From Aggregicoccus sp. 17bor-14 (lineage in GTDB: Bacteria > Myxococcota > Myxococcia > Myxococcales > Myxococcaceae), in the NCBI RefSeq assembly GCF_009659535.1, contig NZ_VJZZ01000015.1:97554-161553 (forward strand): a DNA stretch of 64,000 bases, written 5' to 3'. The translations under genes and the position numbers were made by a program. The notes under the pieces were generated by a model, which saw only the letters and a program-made list of their open reading frames with translations, had not been told where the DNA came from and ran no database searches. This document shows, piece by piece, positions 10,280 to 21,135 of the stretch. The first letter of the stretch is position 1, and each line of letters begins with the position of its first letter.

Positions 10280-11290
10280 TTAGCGCTTCTCCGCGTAGAT
10301 GTGGTTGTAGATGGAATCGCCCGAGGGCTGAGGCTCGTCGCGCACCGTGCGCGCCGCCGCGGCGATCTCCTCGGTGTACTTGGCGCGCACGTCGTCCATC
10401 TGCTGGCGGGTGAGCACGCCGTCCTTCTCCAGGCGCGCCTCGAACTGCTTGATGCAGTCGACCTCCTCGGTGACGTAGTTCGCGCCCGAGGCGGAGGAGT
10501 GGCCGTAGAGGCGGCTGACCATGGCCTCGATGAAGTAGGGCTTGCGCTCGGTGCGCACGTACTCCATCGCCTCCTTCAGCTCGGCGTAGCAGGTGAGGGC
10601 GTCGTTGCCGTCGATGGTCTTGCTCTTGATGTTGAAGGCCTTGGCGCGGTCCGAGATGCGGGTCTCGCCGTGCTGGCCGTCCGAGCAGGTGCTGATGCCC
10701 CACTTGTTGTTGGTGACGATGATCAGGATGGGCAGGGGGTTCGCCGGGCGGCTGCTCCACACGAGGCAGCTGGCGAAGTCGCCCTCGGCCGTGCCCGCGT
10801 CGCCGCCGGTGACGATGGTGATGCCGTCGCCGCCGTGGCGCTTCTGCACCATGGCGGTGCCCGGGGCGATGGCGTACTGCACCTCGATGGGGCTGGTCAC
10901 GGGCGCCACGTTGAGGCGCTTGGCGCTGAAGTGGCCGGCGAAGTTGCGGCCGCCCGAGTACGGGTCGCTGGCCGTGTTCTTCATCTGGCGCAGCGCCCCG
11001 ATCGGCTCCTCGCCCAGCGCGAGCAGGGTCGCGCTCTGGCGGTAGTGCGCATGCAGGTAGTCGAAGGCCGGGCCCTGGCCCTTCTTCATCAGCAGGCCGA
11101 GCGAGACGTTGAACGCCTCCTCGCCGGGGCCACCGATCCAGAAGTAGCCATGGCCCTGCTTGTACATCTGGATGAGGCGCTCCTCGAGCACGCGCGCCTT
11201 GATCATCAGGTCGTGCATGCGGACGAGCAGCTCGCGCTCGATCGGAGGGGAGGAGGCTTCGTCGCGGTTGATCAGACGGGGTCGGGACAC
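10280..11290 (-). CDS. 2-oxoacid dehydrogenase E1 component, alpha subunit (branched-chain type likely)
   Basis: 336 residues, partner of the downstream beta subunit. The thiamine-diphosphate motif begins GGDAGTAEGDF and ends in IVTNN; the first part reads GDA where many family members have GDG. The phosphorylation-loop-like SRLYGHSSASGANYV and the short N-terminus resemble bacterial 2-oxoisovalerate dehydrogenase alpha subunits more than PdhA. In Myxococcus a branched-chain oxoacid dehydrogenase (esg) feeds iso-fatty-acid synthesis; whether this is that locus cannot be decided here. No E2 or E3 gene is adjacent. The ATG at 11290 has no strong ribosome site visible. Confidence 0.88.
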   Translation of the reverse strand: MSRPRLINRDEASSPPIERELLVRMHDLMIKARVLEERLIQMYKQGHGYFWIGGPGEEAFNVSLGLLMKKGQGPAFDYLHAHYRQSATLLALGEEPIGALRQMKNTASDPYSGGRNFAGHFSAKRLNVAPVTSPIEVQYAIAPGTAMVQKRHGGDGITIVTGGDAGTAEGDFASCLVWSSRPANPLPILIIVTNNKWGISTCSDGQHGETRISDRAKAFNIKSKTIDGNDALTCYAELKEAMEYVRTERKPYFIEAMVSRLYGHSSASGANYVTEEVDCIKQFEARLEKDGVLTRQQMDDVRAKYTEEIAAAARTVRDEPQPSGDSIYNHIYAEKR

Positions 11291-11414
11291 GCGAGACTCA
11301 CAGGCTGAAAGGGACGCCCCCTATACTCCAAAGTCCGCCCGGGCGCTCAAGCGCGCATTGACAGTGGACAGAAAGGCGCGCGCCATGACGCGGTGGGCTA
11401 AACTGGACGGGCCC

Positions 11415-13070
11415 ATGTCCCCACGCTCCCTTGCCCTGCGCTCGCTGTCCGTCCTCTCTGTCGCGCTGCTCGTCGCCGCCGGCTGCAAGTCCGTGGGCGG
11501 GGCGGTGGGCGGGAGCAGCGCCTCGGGCACCGCGGATCTGGTGGAGGCGCCGCCGCCGGGGGCGGACGCGTGGACGCCGGCCCAGCGCGGCGGCTTCTAC
11601 GCGCTGTACGGCGACTTCGGGAACCTCTCCACGGACAACCTGCGCTCGGTGGCGCTGCCCTGGAAGCTGGTGGGGGTGCTCGCGGACCTGGTGCCCGAGC
11701 CTTTCTTCTCGCAGGGCCAGCACGAGTGGGTGGCGCGCTTCGAGGAGCCGCTGCGCCGCTTCGGCGTGGTGTACGGCACGCGCGTGGCGCAGCCGGTGGG
11801 CATGAAGGCGCAGAGCGACTTCCGCGGCGTGCCGGTGGGCTTCGCGCGCGGGGTGGTGGAGCGGGGCGGGGTGATGCTGGAGCTGGCCTCCGCCAACTGC
11901 AGCCTCTGCCACGCGGGGCGCAGCTGGGACGCGCAGGGCAACCCCACGCGCGAGGTCATCTGGGGCGTGCCCAACCACTCGGTGGACCTGGACGGCCTGC
12001 GCGCCGCGGTGGCCGCGGCGCTGCTGGATGCGCGCGCAACGGACGCGCTGGTGATGGCGGCGCTGCAGCGCAAGTACCCGAACCTCGCGCCCCAGGAGCG
12101 CGAGACCTACCAGCGCCTCGTGCTGCCGGTGCTGCGCGAGCAGGCGCAGGCGGCGCGCGGCCGCGGCGGGCGCGCGCTGCCCTGGTCCTTCGGCGGGCCG
12201 GGAATGCACAACGGCAGCGCGCTCTCGCGCTCGGCGCTCACGGGGGCGCAGGGGGAGGGGGACTTCTCGGCGTCGTACGTGAAGACGCCCTCGCTCTTCG
12301 GCGCGCTGCTCAAGCGTCGCAGCCTCGCGGACGGCAGCCTGCAGGCGGTGGACGCGGAGGCGACCGCGGACGTGGCGCTCGCGCAGCGCCTGGTGGGCTA
12401 CCTGCCGCGCGTGGGCACCCCGCCCGCGCGCGCGGCGGCCGAGGGCGAGCACCTCGCGCAGCTCACCGCCTTCCTCGACGAACTGCAGCCCCCGCGCTTC
12501 CCCGGGCCGGTGGACGCGGCTGCGGCCGAGCGCGGCCATGCGCTGTACGGGCGGCGCTGCGCGGGCTGCCACGGGGACAAGGGCAGCGACGGGCGCTACC
12601 AGTACCCGGACCGGCTCTTCAGCGTGGCGGCGGTGGGCACGGACGCGACGCGCGCGCAGGCCACCACCGAGGCGGACGCGGCAACGCTCGCGGCGAGCGA
12701 GGCGGGGAAGGTCGCCCAGCTCAGCCCCACCGGCGGCTACCAGCCCCCGCCGCTGCTGGGCGTGTGGGCCGCGGCGCCCTACCTGCACAACGGCAGCGTG
12801 CCCACGCTCTGGCACCTGCTCACCCCCGCCGAGCGCCCCACGCGCTTCTACGTGGGCGGCCACAAGCTGGACCTGGAGCGCGTGGGCATCGCCGGGCAGC
12901 CCGGGCCGGACGGCCTGTGGGACGTGCCCGAGGGCTACGTCTCCTGGAGCGAGCCGAAGCTCGTGGACACGCGCGAGCCGGGCCGCTCCAACCGCGGCCA
13001 CGAGAAGCAGGTGGAGGGCCTGAGCGAGCGCGAGCGGCGCGACGTCATCGAGTACCTCAAGACGCTCTAG
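11415..13070 (+). CDS. cytochrome c family lipoprotein with two CXXCH haem sites
   Basis: 551 residues. The ATG at 11415 gives a good signal peptide (basic SPRSLALRS, then VLSVALLVAAG) ending at a probable lipidated Cys; the -3 residue is Ala, a weak lipobox. Haem sites are CSLCH (Cys162) and CAGCH (Cys382), with YLHNGSVPTLWHLLTP near the end as seen in cytochrome-peroxidase-like and c-type electron-carrier proteins. The first haem site sits in a long N-terminal region with no recognised domain; the C-terminal half is a normal cytochrome c fold. It is probably a periplasmic or outer-membrane electron-transfer or oxidase protein. It is divergent from the E1 operon. Confidence 0.8.
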   Translation: MSPRSLALRSLSVLSVALLVAAGCKSVGGAVGGSSASGTADLVEAPPPGADAWTPAQRGGFYALYGDFGNLSTDNLRSVALPWKLVGVLADLVPEPFFSQGQHEWVARFEEPLRRFGVVYGTRVAQPVGMKAQSDFRGVPVGFARGVVERGGVMLELASANCSLCHAGRSWDAQGNPTREVIWGVPNHSVDLDGLRAAVAAALLDARATDALVMAALQRKYPNLAPQERETYQRLVLPVLREQAQAARGRGGRALPWSFGGPGMHNGSALSRSALTGAQGEGDFSASYVKTPSLFGALLKRRSLADGSLQAVDAEATADVALAQRLVGYLPRVGTPPARAAAEGEHLAQLTAFLDELQPPRFPGPVDAAAAERGHALYGRRCAGCHGDKGSDGRYQYPDRLFSVAAVGTDATRAQATTEADAATLAASEAGKVAQLSPTGGYQPPPLLGVWAAAPYLHNGSVPTLWHLLTPAERPTRFYVGGHKLDLERVGIAGQPGPDGLWDVPEGYVSWSEPKLVDTREPGRSNRGHEKQVEGLSERERRDVIEYLKTL

Positions 13071-13209
13071 CGCCCAGGGTCGGCCGCACCGCCGGACGCC
13101 AGCCCGGCGGGCGGGGCGGGCCCTGCCCGATGGTCCCCATCGTCCCTACCTGAAGGCTCACACGGCCCGCGCGCGCCACGGCGCACGCGAGCGTTCAGGA
13201 GGACGAGAC

Positions 13210-13680
13210 ATGCCTGAGAAGAGCCTGGGGATCCGCATGAAGGCGGCCAAGAAGAAGGGCACGCCGGTGATCCTGAAGGACACGGACGTGGGCGCGGCGA
13301 GCGGCCGCAGCAGTCACGCCACGAAGAAGAGCCGGGGCATCGCCGCGGTCGAGTCGCGGGCGATCAAGGGCGAGTTCGACGACCGCAGCGTGAGCTCGCG
13401 GCGCAGCCCCGGGATGGGCAAGGGCGCCCGCGGGCACTCGCTGCCCCTGCCCGACGCGTCTGGCAGCAGCAGCTCGCGGCGCAAGACGCTGCCCAGCGAG
13501 GCGGCCGCGGGCTACCGCAAGGACGGCAAGCCCAAGCACCCCTCGAGCGAGGCGGGGCTGCGCCGGCGCGCCCAGAGCACGCGCAAGGACGACGTGGTGG
13601 GCCGCAAGAAGGCGCCGAGCCAGATGGGCGTGAAGCGCAAGGGCGGCCCGCGCAAGCGCCTGCCGCTGCACGGCGGCTGA
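13210..13680 (+). CDS. short, very basic, low-complexity protein of unknown function
   Basis: 156 residues, not recognised. A clear ribosome site (AGGAGG at 13197-13202) precedes the ATG. The protein is rich in Lys, Arg, Ser and Gly throughout, with clusters such as MKAAKKKG, TKKSRG, SSRRKTLPS and MGVKRKGGPRKR, has no Cys, no membrane segment and no signal peptide, and should be largely disordered. That composition suits binding to nucleic acid or another polyanion. Codon third positions are as GC-rich as in neighbours, so it looks native and expressed. It is free-standing between a cytochrome gene and an amidase gene. Confidence 0.7.
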   Translation: MPEKSLGIRMKAAKKKGTPVILKDTDVGAASGRSSHATKKSRGIAAVESRAIKGEFDDRSVSSRRSPGMGKGARGHSLPLPDASGSSSSRRKTLPSEAAAGYRKDGKPKHPSSEAGLRRRAQSTRKDDVVGRKKAPSQMGVKRKGGPRKRLPLHGG

Positions 13681-13782
13681 GGCGCCTGTTGGCTGGCGCG
13701 CGCGCCGGGTGCGCCCGGGCGCGCACGCCGCCGTGCGGGCATGGCAAGCTCCGCGGGCCCCCTTGCCCTGGAGTCCCCATCC

Positions 13783-15609
13783 ATGTCCGGCTCGCGAAGG
13801 CAGTTCCTCACCACCACCGCTCTCGGCGTCGCCGGGGCCTTGACCGCCGCGCGCAGCAGCAGCGCCGAGGCGGCAAGCCCTGATGCGGGCACGCCCGGCG
13901 CCACGCCCGCGGGCTCCCCGCCCGCCTTCGGCACCGCGCCCGCGGTGGGGCCGCAGGTGGGGCCGGCCACCTTCGCCGAGGCCGAGAAGCTGATGCAGGT
14001 CCAGCTCACCCCGGCCGAGCGCGCCCAGGCGGCCGGCAACTGGGCCCAGTCCATGGCGCCCGCCTACGAGCGGCGCACCGGCCCGCGCAAGGTGGCGCTC
14101 GAGCCCGGGATCTCACCCGCGACGCAGTGGAACCCCGCGCAGGTGGCCAGGGGCACCCAGGGCCCCGCGCGCAGCCGCTTCGTGCGCAGCAGCGAGAGGG
14201 CCCCGGCGCTCCCCGCGAAGGACGAGGACATCGCGTTCGCGCCCCTCACGCACCTCTCGCGCTGGGTGCAGTCGCGCGCGCTCACTTCCGAGCGCCTCAC
14301 GCACCTCTACCTCGAGCGCCTGCAGCGCTTCGACCCGAAGCTCAAGTGCGTCATCACGCTCACCTCGGAGCTCGCGCTGCAGCAGGCGCGCGCAGCGGAC
14401 CAGGAGATCGCGAAGGGGCGCTACCGCGGCCCGCTGCACGGCATCCCCTGGGGCGCGAAGGACCTGGTGGACACCGCCGGCATTCCCACCACCTACGGCG
14501 CCGAGCCCTTCCGCAACCGCGTGCCGAAGCAGGACGCCGCGGTGGTGGCGCGCCTGCACCAGGCGGGCGCGGTGCTGGTGGCGAAGCTGAGCCTCGGCGC
14601 GCTCGCGCTCAACGACATCTGGTTCGGCGGTGAGACGAAGAACCCCTGGCTCCTGGAGGAGGGCGCCTCGGGCAGCAGCGCGGGGCCGGGCTCGGCCACC
14701 GCCGCGGGGCTGGTGGGCTTCAGCCTCGGCAGCGAGACGGGCGGCAGCATCGTCTCGCCCTCCATGCGCTGCGGCGTCACGGGCCTGCGGCCCACCTACG
14801 GGCGCGTGCCGCGCACCGGCGCCATGACGCTGTGCTGGACGCTGGACAAGCTGGGGCCCATGACGCGCGGAGTGGAGGACGCGCTGCTGGTGCTGCAGGC
14901 GCTCAGCGGCCCGGACGCGGGCGACGTGGCGAGCGTGCCGAGCCGGCTCGACTACGACGCTGCGGCCAGCGTGAAGGGCCTCAAGGTGGGCTACTTCCCC
15001 GCGTGGATGAACGAGGCGCCTGCGACGGACGTGGACCGCGAGGCGCTCGAGCACCTGAAGCGCCTGGGGCTGCAGCCGGTGGAGGTGCAGCTGCCCAACT
15101 GGCCCTACGGCTCGCTCAACACCGTGCTCTTCGCGGAAGCCGCAGCCGCCTTCGAGGAGCTCACGCTCTCGCACGGCGTGGATGCGCTCAAGATGCAGAC
15201 GCCCGACGCCTGGCCCAACCTCTTCCGCCAGGCGCGCTTCCTCTCCGCGGTGGACTTCGTGCAGGCGGACCGGCTGCGGCGCAAGGTGGCCCTGGAGATG
15301 GCGCGGGTGATGGGCGAGGTGGACCTCCTGCTCGTGCCCTCCCTGCGCGACGAGATGCTCACCATCTCCAACTTCACCGGCCACCCGTCGCTCACGCTGC
15401 GCACCGGCTTCGTGGAGGTGGAGCGCGCGCGCAGCGACTGGGCGCCCGACCCGAAGCGCCCGCTGCCCACCTTCTCTCCGCCGCGGCGCGTGCCCCACGG
15501 CGTCACCCTCATCGGCCGCCTCTTCGACGAGGGGACGCTGGGGCGCGTGGGGCTCGCGCTGGAGCGCGCCGCCGGGGTGGCCGGCGAGCGCCCCCCGGGC
15601 TTCGCATGA
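13783..15609 (+). CDS. secreted (Tat-type) amidase-signature family hydrolase
   Basis: 608 residues. The N-terminus MSGSRRQFLTTTALGVAGAL is a twin-arginine signal; the ATG at 13783 was preferred to one at 13741 because it starts the signal directly and has GGAG upstream. The catalytic triad of the amidase family is intact: Lys226 in GAKDLVDTAG, the cis-Ser near 298 in GASGSSAG and the nucleophile Ser322 in GSETGGSI. About 150 residues between the signal and the catalytic domain are low in homology and partly disordered. The substrate (an amide of unknown nature) is periplasmic. It ends 12 bases from a convergent acyl-CoA synthetase. Confidence 0.88.
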   Translation: MSGSRRQFLTTTALGVAGALTAARSSSAEAASPDAGTPGATPAGSPPAFGTAPAVGPQVGPATFAEAEKLMQVQLTPAERAQAAGNWAQSMAPAYERRTGPRKVALEPGISPATQWNPAQVARGTQGPARSRFVRSSERAPALPAKDEDIAFAPLTHLSRWVQSRALTSERLTHLYLERLQRFDPKLKCVITLTSELALQQARAADQEIAKGRYRGPLHGIPWGAKDLVDTAGIPTTYGAEPFRNRVPKQDAAVVARLHQAGAVLVAKLSLGALALNDIWFGGETKNPWLLEEGASGSSAGPGSATAAGLVGFSLGSETGGSIVSPSMRCGVTGLRPTYGRVPRTGAMTLCWTLDKLGPMTRGVEDALLVLQALSGPDAGDVASVPSRLDYDAAASVKGLKVGYFPAWMNEAPATDVDREALEHLKRLGLQPVEVQLPNWPYGSLNTVLFAEAAAAFEELTLSHGVDALKMQTPDAWPNLFRQARFLSAVDFVQADRLRRKVALEMARVMGEVDLLLVPSLRDEMLTISNFTGHPSLTLRTGFVEVERARSDWAPDPKRPLPTFSPPRRVPHGVTLIGRLFDEGTLGRVGLALERAAGVAGERPPGFA

Positions 15610-15621
15610 GCGTGAGCGCGC

Positions 15622-17436
15622 TCAGGCCGCGGGCAGCGCGTCCTCGCCGGCCTGGCGGTAGAGCGCCTCGACGGCCTCGCCGTAGCGGTTGAGCACGCCG
15701 CGGCGCTTGAGCTTGAGCGAGGCGGTGAGCATGTCGTTGCCCACCGTGAAGTCCTCGCTCAGGAGCAGGAAGCGCTGCGGGCGCTCGTAGCCCTTGAAGC
15801 CGCGGCAGTGCTCGTTGATCTGCTCGCGGTAGAGCGCCTGCACCTCGGGGCGCTTGAGCAGCTCGGGGATGCTCGTGGTGTCGAGGCCCTTCTCCAGGGC
15901 CCACTTCTTCAGCGTGTCCAGGTCCACCACGATGAGCGCCACGTTGAAGGGCTTGTTCTGCCCGTGCACCATGGCGTTGGTGATGAAGGTGGAGAGCGCG
16001 AGCGCCTGCTCGATGGGCACCGGCACCACGTACTTGCCGTTCTCCAGCTTGTACTGCTCCTTGATGCGGCCGGTGATGTAGAGGAAGCCGTCCGGGTCCA
16101 CGTAGCCCATGTCCCCGGTGCGGAAGCCCCCGTCGCCGGTGAACACCTTCGCGTTCTCCTCGGGCAGGTTGTAGTAGCCGAGCATCACGTTGTGCCCGTG
16201 CACCACCACCTCGCCCTGGCTCGCGTCGCCGGTGGCCGTGGTGTCGATGTCGATGCGCACGCCCGGCAGCGCCTTGCCCACCGAGCCGATCTTCCGGTTC
16301 CCCGGGAAGTTCGCGGTGGCAATGGGGCTGGTCTCGGTGAGGCCGTAGCCCTCGTAGACGGTGATGCCCAGGTTGTCGATGAACTCGGCCACCTCGCGCG
16401 CGATCGCCGCGCCGCCGCTGAAGGCGTACTTCATCCGGCCGCCGAAGCGCGCGCGCACCTTGCTGAACACGATGCGGTCCAGCACCGCGTGCTGCGCATC
16501 CAGCAGCGCGCTGCGCTTGCCCTTCAGCGCGAGCTCGCGCCGCTGCCCGGCCACGCTCAGCCCGTGGTGGAAGAGCGTGCGCGTCACCACCTTCTCGGTG
16601 GCCATGCGCTTCTGCAGCCCGTCGTAGATGCGGTTGAAGATGCGCGGCACGCTCATCAGCAGGGTGGGGCGCACCTCGCCGAGGTTGTCGATGATCTTCT
16701 CCACCGCCTCCGCGATGCCCATGGAGGCGCCCATGGACAGCAGCGCGTGCAGCTCCACCGTCTGCCCGAACACGTGCGCCCAGGGCAGGAAGGCGAGCGA
16801 GCGGTCCTCCTGGGTCATGGGGAAGATCTCGTGGATGGCGCTGACGTTGCGCGCGATGTTCGCGTGGCTGAGCATCACGCCCTTCGGGTTGCCCGTGGTG
16901 CCCGAGGTGTAGATGAGCCCGGCCAGCTCCGTGGGCTTCGGGTTCACCATGGGGCTCGGCGTCTCGGCGCCGCGGCGCAGGAGGCACGCGTACGCATCCT
17001 GCTCGCTCTCGCTGCCGGTGAAGCGCAGCACGTGCTCGAGCTTGGGCAGGGCGTCCTTCATCCCGCCCACTGTCTTCGCGATGGCGTCCGTGGCGCAGAA
17101 CACCACCTTGGCGCCACAGTCCGCGAGGATGTACTGCCACTCCTTCGCCTGCTGCGACTCGTACATGGGCACGTACACCGCGCCGAGCGAGTAGCTCGCG
17201 TACGCACCCACCGCCCACTCGAGGCGGTTGTTGGAGATGACGGCCACGCGGTCCCCCGCGCCCACGCCCAGCTGCGCGAGCCCGCCGCGCAGGTCGTCCA
17301 CCAGCTCCCCGAAGCGCGCGTACGTCGTCCACACCCAGGCACCGTTCTTCTTCTCCCCGAACAGCTCGCGGGCGGCGAAGGCGTGGGTGCTGCGCTTGAG
17401 GATGTCCACCAACGTCTGGAACTGCGGGCTCTGCAT
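15622..17436 (-). CDS. long-chain acyl-CoA synthetase (AMP-forming)
   Basis: 604 residues. Activates fatty acids to acyl-CoA by way of acyl-AMP, at the membrane or in the cytoplasm. Seen: the AMP/P-loop motif YTSGTTGNPKG (176-186), the second nucleotide motif YEGYGLTETSP, the RTGDMGYVDPDGFLYITGR hinge region and the C-terminal lysine-bearing segment after NDMLTASLKLKR. The length and the PRIFNRIYDGLQKR insertion match the FadD15/Faa type. The start is the ATG at 17436. An open frame continues upstream to 17799, but it lacks family similarity. Confidence 0.93.
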   Translation of the reverse strand: MQSPQFQTLVDILKRSTHAFAARELFGEKKNGAWVWTTYARFGELVDDLRGGLAQLGVGAGDRVAVISNNRLEWAVGAYASYSLGAVYVPMYESQQAKEWQYILADCGAKVVFCATDAIAKTVGGMKDALPKLEHVLRFTGSESEQDAYACLLRRGAETPSPMVNPKPTELAGLIYTSGTTGNPKGVMLSHANIARNVSAIHEIFPMTQEDRSLAFLPWAHVFGQTVELHALLSMGASMGIAEAVEKIIDNLGEVRPTLLMSVPRIFNRIYDGLQKRMATEKVVTRTLFHHGLSVAGQRRELALKGKRSALLDAQHAVLDRIVFSKVRARFGGRMKYAFSGGAAIAREVAEFIDNLGITVYEGYGLTETSPIATANFPGNRKIGSVGKALPGVRIDIDTTATGDASQGEVVVHGHNVMLGYYNLPEENAKVFTGDGGFRTGDMGYVDPDGFLYITGRIKEQYKLENGKYVVPVPIEQALALSTFITNAMVHGQNKPFNVALIVVDLDTLKKWALEKGLDTTSIPELLKRPEVQALYREQINEHCRGFKGYERPQRFLLLSEDFTVGNDMLTASLKLKRRGVLNRYGEAVEALYRQAGEDALPAA

Positions 17437-17574
17437 GGGCGGGGCTCCAGGCTCTCGAAGGGGGTTCACGGGAGGGGGCGCACTGTAACCGATTTCCCAG
17501 TCAGGCCGACCTCCCACCGTGCGTGCGCGACGCGGCGCTGGCAATGGCAGAGAGCAACCGCTACTACCCCGGGT

Positions 17575-18356
<782 letters not shown>

Positions 18357-18360
<4 letters not shown>

Positions 18361-19175
18361 TGCGCCCGGGCCGCGCCTTCGCGATCGTGCTGCGCCAGCT
18401 GTACCTCATCCGGGGCAGCCTCAGCCGCGTCTTCCCGCTCTTCGTGTGGGTGGCGCTGGACGTGGTGCTCTGGGGCTACATCACGAAGTACCTCAACAGC
18501 GTTACCCACACCGGAAGCGGCGCGGGGCTGGACTTCGTGCCCGCGCTGCTGGGCGGGGTGCTGCTCTGGGACTTCCTCACCCGCGTGATGCAGGGCGTGA
18601 CCATGGCCTTCTTCGAGGACGTGTGGTCGCGCAACTTCCTCAACATCTTCGCGACCCCGCTCTCCATCCCCGAGTACGTGGGGGGCCTCGTGCTCTCGAG
18701 CATCGGCACCAGCGCGGTGGGGCTCGTGGTGATGGGGGTGGTGGCGGTGGCGGTGTTCGGCCTCTCGCTGCTGTCGCTGGGCGCGCTGCTGGTGCCGCTC
18801 CTGCTCCTGCTCTTCCTCTTCGGCATCGCGCTGGGCATCGTGGGGGCGGCGGTGGTGCTGCGCCTCGGCCCTTCGGCCGAGTGGTTCGTGTGGCCCATCC
18901 CCGCAGTCATCTCCCCCTTCGTGGGCGTGTTCTACCCGGTGGCCACGCTGCCCGGCTGGATGCAGGCGGTGTCGCGCGCGCTGCCGCCCTCCTACGTCTT
19001 CGAGGCCCTGCGTGCGCACGTGCACGGGGGCAGCGTGCCCCTGGGTGCGCTCGCGTGGGGCGGGGCGCTGTCGCTCGTCTACCTGCTGCTCGCCTGTGCC
19101 TTCTTCACGCGCATCTTCCGCCACGCCGTGCGCACCGGGCTCATCGCCCGCTACAGCGCGGAGAGCGTGAGCTAG
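18357..19175 (+). CDS. ABC-2 type transporter permease
   Basis: 272 residues with about six predicted membrane helices, among them LFVWVALDVVLWGYI, FVPALLGGVLLWDFL, a long GLVVMGVVAVAVFGLSLLSL segment, FGIALGIVGAAVVL and ALSLVYLLLACAFFTRIF. The amphipathic motif and SYVFEALRAHVHGG near the end are those of ABC-2 permeases. It partners the ATPase, from which it is translationally coupled by a four-base overlap. The pair may assemble as a dimer of each subunit. A metallophosphoesterase gene follows after 15 bases and could be co-transcribed. Confidence 0.9.
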
Positions 19176-19190
19176 GCGCCGCCCCACCGC

Positions 19191-20357
19191 ATGTTCAGCA
19201 CGCGCTTCCTCCTGCCGTCGCTCGTCCTCACCCTGGCCGCATTCGCCGTGCTGCGGGTGCTCGCGCCGCGCTGGAGCCACGGGCGCTGCGGCCTGGGCTT
19301 CTGGGGCGCGGCGCTGCTGGGCCAGGTGGGCTGGCTGCTCGCGCTCGCGGACGTGAGCGGCCGCGCGATGGGGCCCCTGCAGCTGCTGGGGGCCGCGTGG
19401 CTCGCGGTCGTCGGCATCGTGGCGCTGGCGGGCATGCCCTTCGTGGTGGCGCTGGGGTTGGGGCGGGTGGTGCGCAGGTTGAGCCGGCGCACGCGGCTGC
19501 CGCTGGATCCCTCTCGCCGCCGCTTCCTCGAGGGCGCGCTGCCCGCCGGCGCGCTCGCGGTGGGGGTGGGTGGCAGCGTGCAGGTGCGACCCTTCGAGGT
19601 GCGCCGCGAGGAGGTGCGGCTGCCGGGCCTGCCCCACGCGCTCGACGGCTTTCGCATCGGCCAGCTCTCCGACCTGCACGTGGGCCCCTTCATCGACCCG
19701 GAGCACGTGCGGCGCGCCGTGAGGGCGCTGGACGAGGAGGGCGTGGACCTGCAGGTGATGACCGGGGACCTCATCGACGACATGGAGCTGCTGGCCCCCA
19801 CCTTCGAGGCCCTCGAGTCCTGCGCCGCGCGCCACGGGATGCTCGCCATCCTGGGCAACCACGAGAAGTGGCGCGGACTCTCCGCCGTGCTCGGCGCGTA
19901 TCGGGCCTGCGCTCCGCGCGGGCGGGTGCGGCTGCTGGTGGACGAGAGCGCGCTGCTCGAGCACGCGGGCGCGCGCCTCCGGGTGGTGGGCGTGGACTAC
20001 CCCCTGGTCGGGAGGCACGAGCACGGGGAGGCGCAGCGCAGGCAGATGGCCACCTCGGCCGAGCGCGCGTTCGCCGGTGTACAGGCCGGCGAGACGCTGC
20101 TCTGCCTCTCGCACCACCCGGACTTCTTCCCCTTCGCCGCCGAGCGCGGCGCGCAGCTCACGCTCTCCGGCCACACGCACGGCGGGCAGGTGGGGCTGTT
20201 CCGGCTGCCCCTGTTCCGCTTCGCCTTCGAGCACATCCTGGGGCGCTACCGCCGCGGCGGCGCGCACCTCTACGTGTCCGCGGGCACCGGGCACTGGTTC
20301 CCGTTCCGCGTCGGCATCCCCACGGAGGTCACCGTGATCACCCTTCGGTCCGCCTGA
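19191..20357 (+). CDS. membrane-anchored calcineurin-like metallophosphoesterase
   Basis: 388 residues. Two to three N-terminal membrane helices are followed by a twin-Arg-like [10 protein letters not shown] and the catalytic domain. All metal-ligand motifs of the YkuE-type family are present: DLHVG (Asp161), GDLIDD (Asp193), GNHE (Asn223), SHHPD, and SGHTHGG (His328). The active domain should face the periplasm. The enzyme type (phosphodiesterase of membrane-derived or nucleotide substrates) is inferred from relatives. It may be transcribed with the ABC exporter, 15 bases upstream. Confidence 0.9.
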   Translation: MFSTRFLLPSLVLTLAAFAVLRVLAPRWSHGRCGLGFWGAALLGQVGWLLALADVSGRAMGPLQLLGAAWLAVVGIVALAGMPFVVALGLGRVVRRLSRRTRLPLDPSRRRFLEGALPAGALAVGVGGSVQVRPFEVRREEVRLPGLPHALDGFRIGQLSDLHVGPFIDPEHVRRAVRALDEEGVDLQVMTGDLIDDMELLAPTFEALESCAARHGMLAILGNHEKWRGLSAVLGAYRACAPRGRVRLLVDESALLEHAGARLRVVGVDYPLVGRHEHGEAQRRQMATSAERAFAGVQAGETLLCLSHHPDFFPFAAERGAQLTLSGHTHGGQVGLFRLPLFRFAFEHILGRYRRGGAHLYVSAGTGHWFPFRVGIPTEVTVITLRSA

Positions 20358-20448
20358 GGACGCTTCGGCGGCAGCCTCTGTCGCCTTTCCGGGGGCGGCG
20401 CGCAGGGCCCCTGGAGTGGGAGCGGGGCGCTCGGGCAGCGTAGTGCGC

Positions 20449-21135
20449 GTGAAGCCTGCCCTTCGCCTCGCGCTGCCCCTTCTCCTGGCCGGCCTGGCCG
20501 CGTGCCGGCGCTCCGGCTCGGACGCCCAGCCCGCGCCCACGCCTGCGCCGGAAGCGCCGGCGCCCGCGGCGAGCGACGTCCCTCCCAGCGGCCCGCGAAA
20601 GCCCCTGCGGCCGCTCGAGTCGTTCGCGTCCATCCAGGACCCGGCCGAGCGGTCGCGGGCGCTCTTCCTCGAAGCCAGCCGCGTGATGCTCCACCCGCGC
20701 TGCTCGAACTGCCACCCCGCGGGGGACGTGCCCCACCAGGGGATGGAGTGGAAGCTTCACGACCCGCCCGTGGTGCGGGGCCCCGACGACCGCGGCGTGG
20801 TGGGGATGGAGTGCACCGGCTGCCACCAGGACCACAACCTCCCGCTCGCCCGCGTGCCGGGTGCGCCGAACTGGCACCTCGCTCCCCGCGAGATGGCGTG
20901 GGTGGGACGCACGCCGCACTCGCTGTGCGAGCAGCTCAAGGATCCCCAGCGCAACGGCGGGCGCACGCTCGCGCAGCTCGTCGAGCACAACGCCCACGAC
21001 AAGCTCGTCGGCTGGGGCTGGGAGCCGGGCCACGGGCGGGAGCCCGCGCCGGGCACCCAGGAGGCGTTCGGCAAGCTCGTGCAGGCGTGGGTGGACACGG
21101 GGGCCCAGTGCCCGCCGGAGGAGGCAAAGCCGTGA
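20449..21135 (+). CDS. dihaem cytochrome c lipoprotein of the molybdenum hydroxylase operon
   Basis: 228 residues. Starting at the GTG 20449, the signal peptide ends at LAAC with lipidated Cys19. Haem motifs are CSNCH (Cys85) and CTGCH (Cys122). It probably carries electrons from the molybdenum enzyme encoded just downstream to the respiratory chain. Its stop overlaps the GTG of the [2Fe-2S] subunit (GTGA), and the same coupling links all four genes of the unit. Earlier in-frame GTGs at 20416 and 20443 are possible but would shift the signal peptide. Confidence 0.82.
   Translation: MKPALRLALPLLLAGLAACRRSGSDAQPAPTPAPEAPAPAASDVPPSGPRKPLRPLESFASIQDPAERSRALFLEASRVMLHPRCSNCHPAGDVPHQGMEWKLHDPPVVRGPDDRGVVGMECTGCHQDHNLPLARVPGAPNWHLAPREMAWVGRTPHSLCEQLKDPQRNGGRTLAQLVEHNAHDKLVGWGWEPGHGREPAPGTQEAFGKLVQAWVDTGAQCPPEEAKP

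Noticed and set aside
11358..11363. Perfect TTGACA upstream of the cytochrome lipoprotein
   Set aside because: No -10 element at 15-19 bases; the nearest A/T-rich hexamer is 35 bases away.
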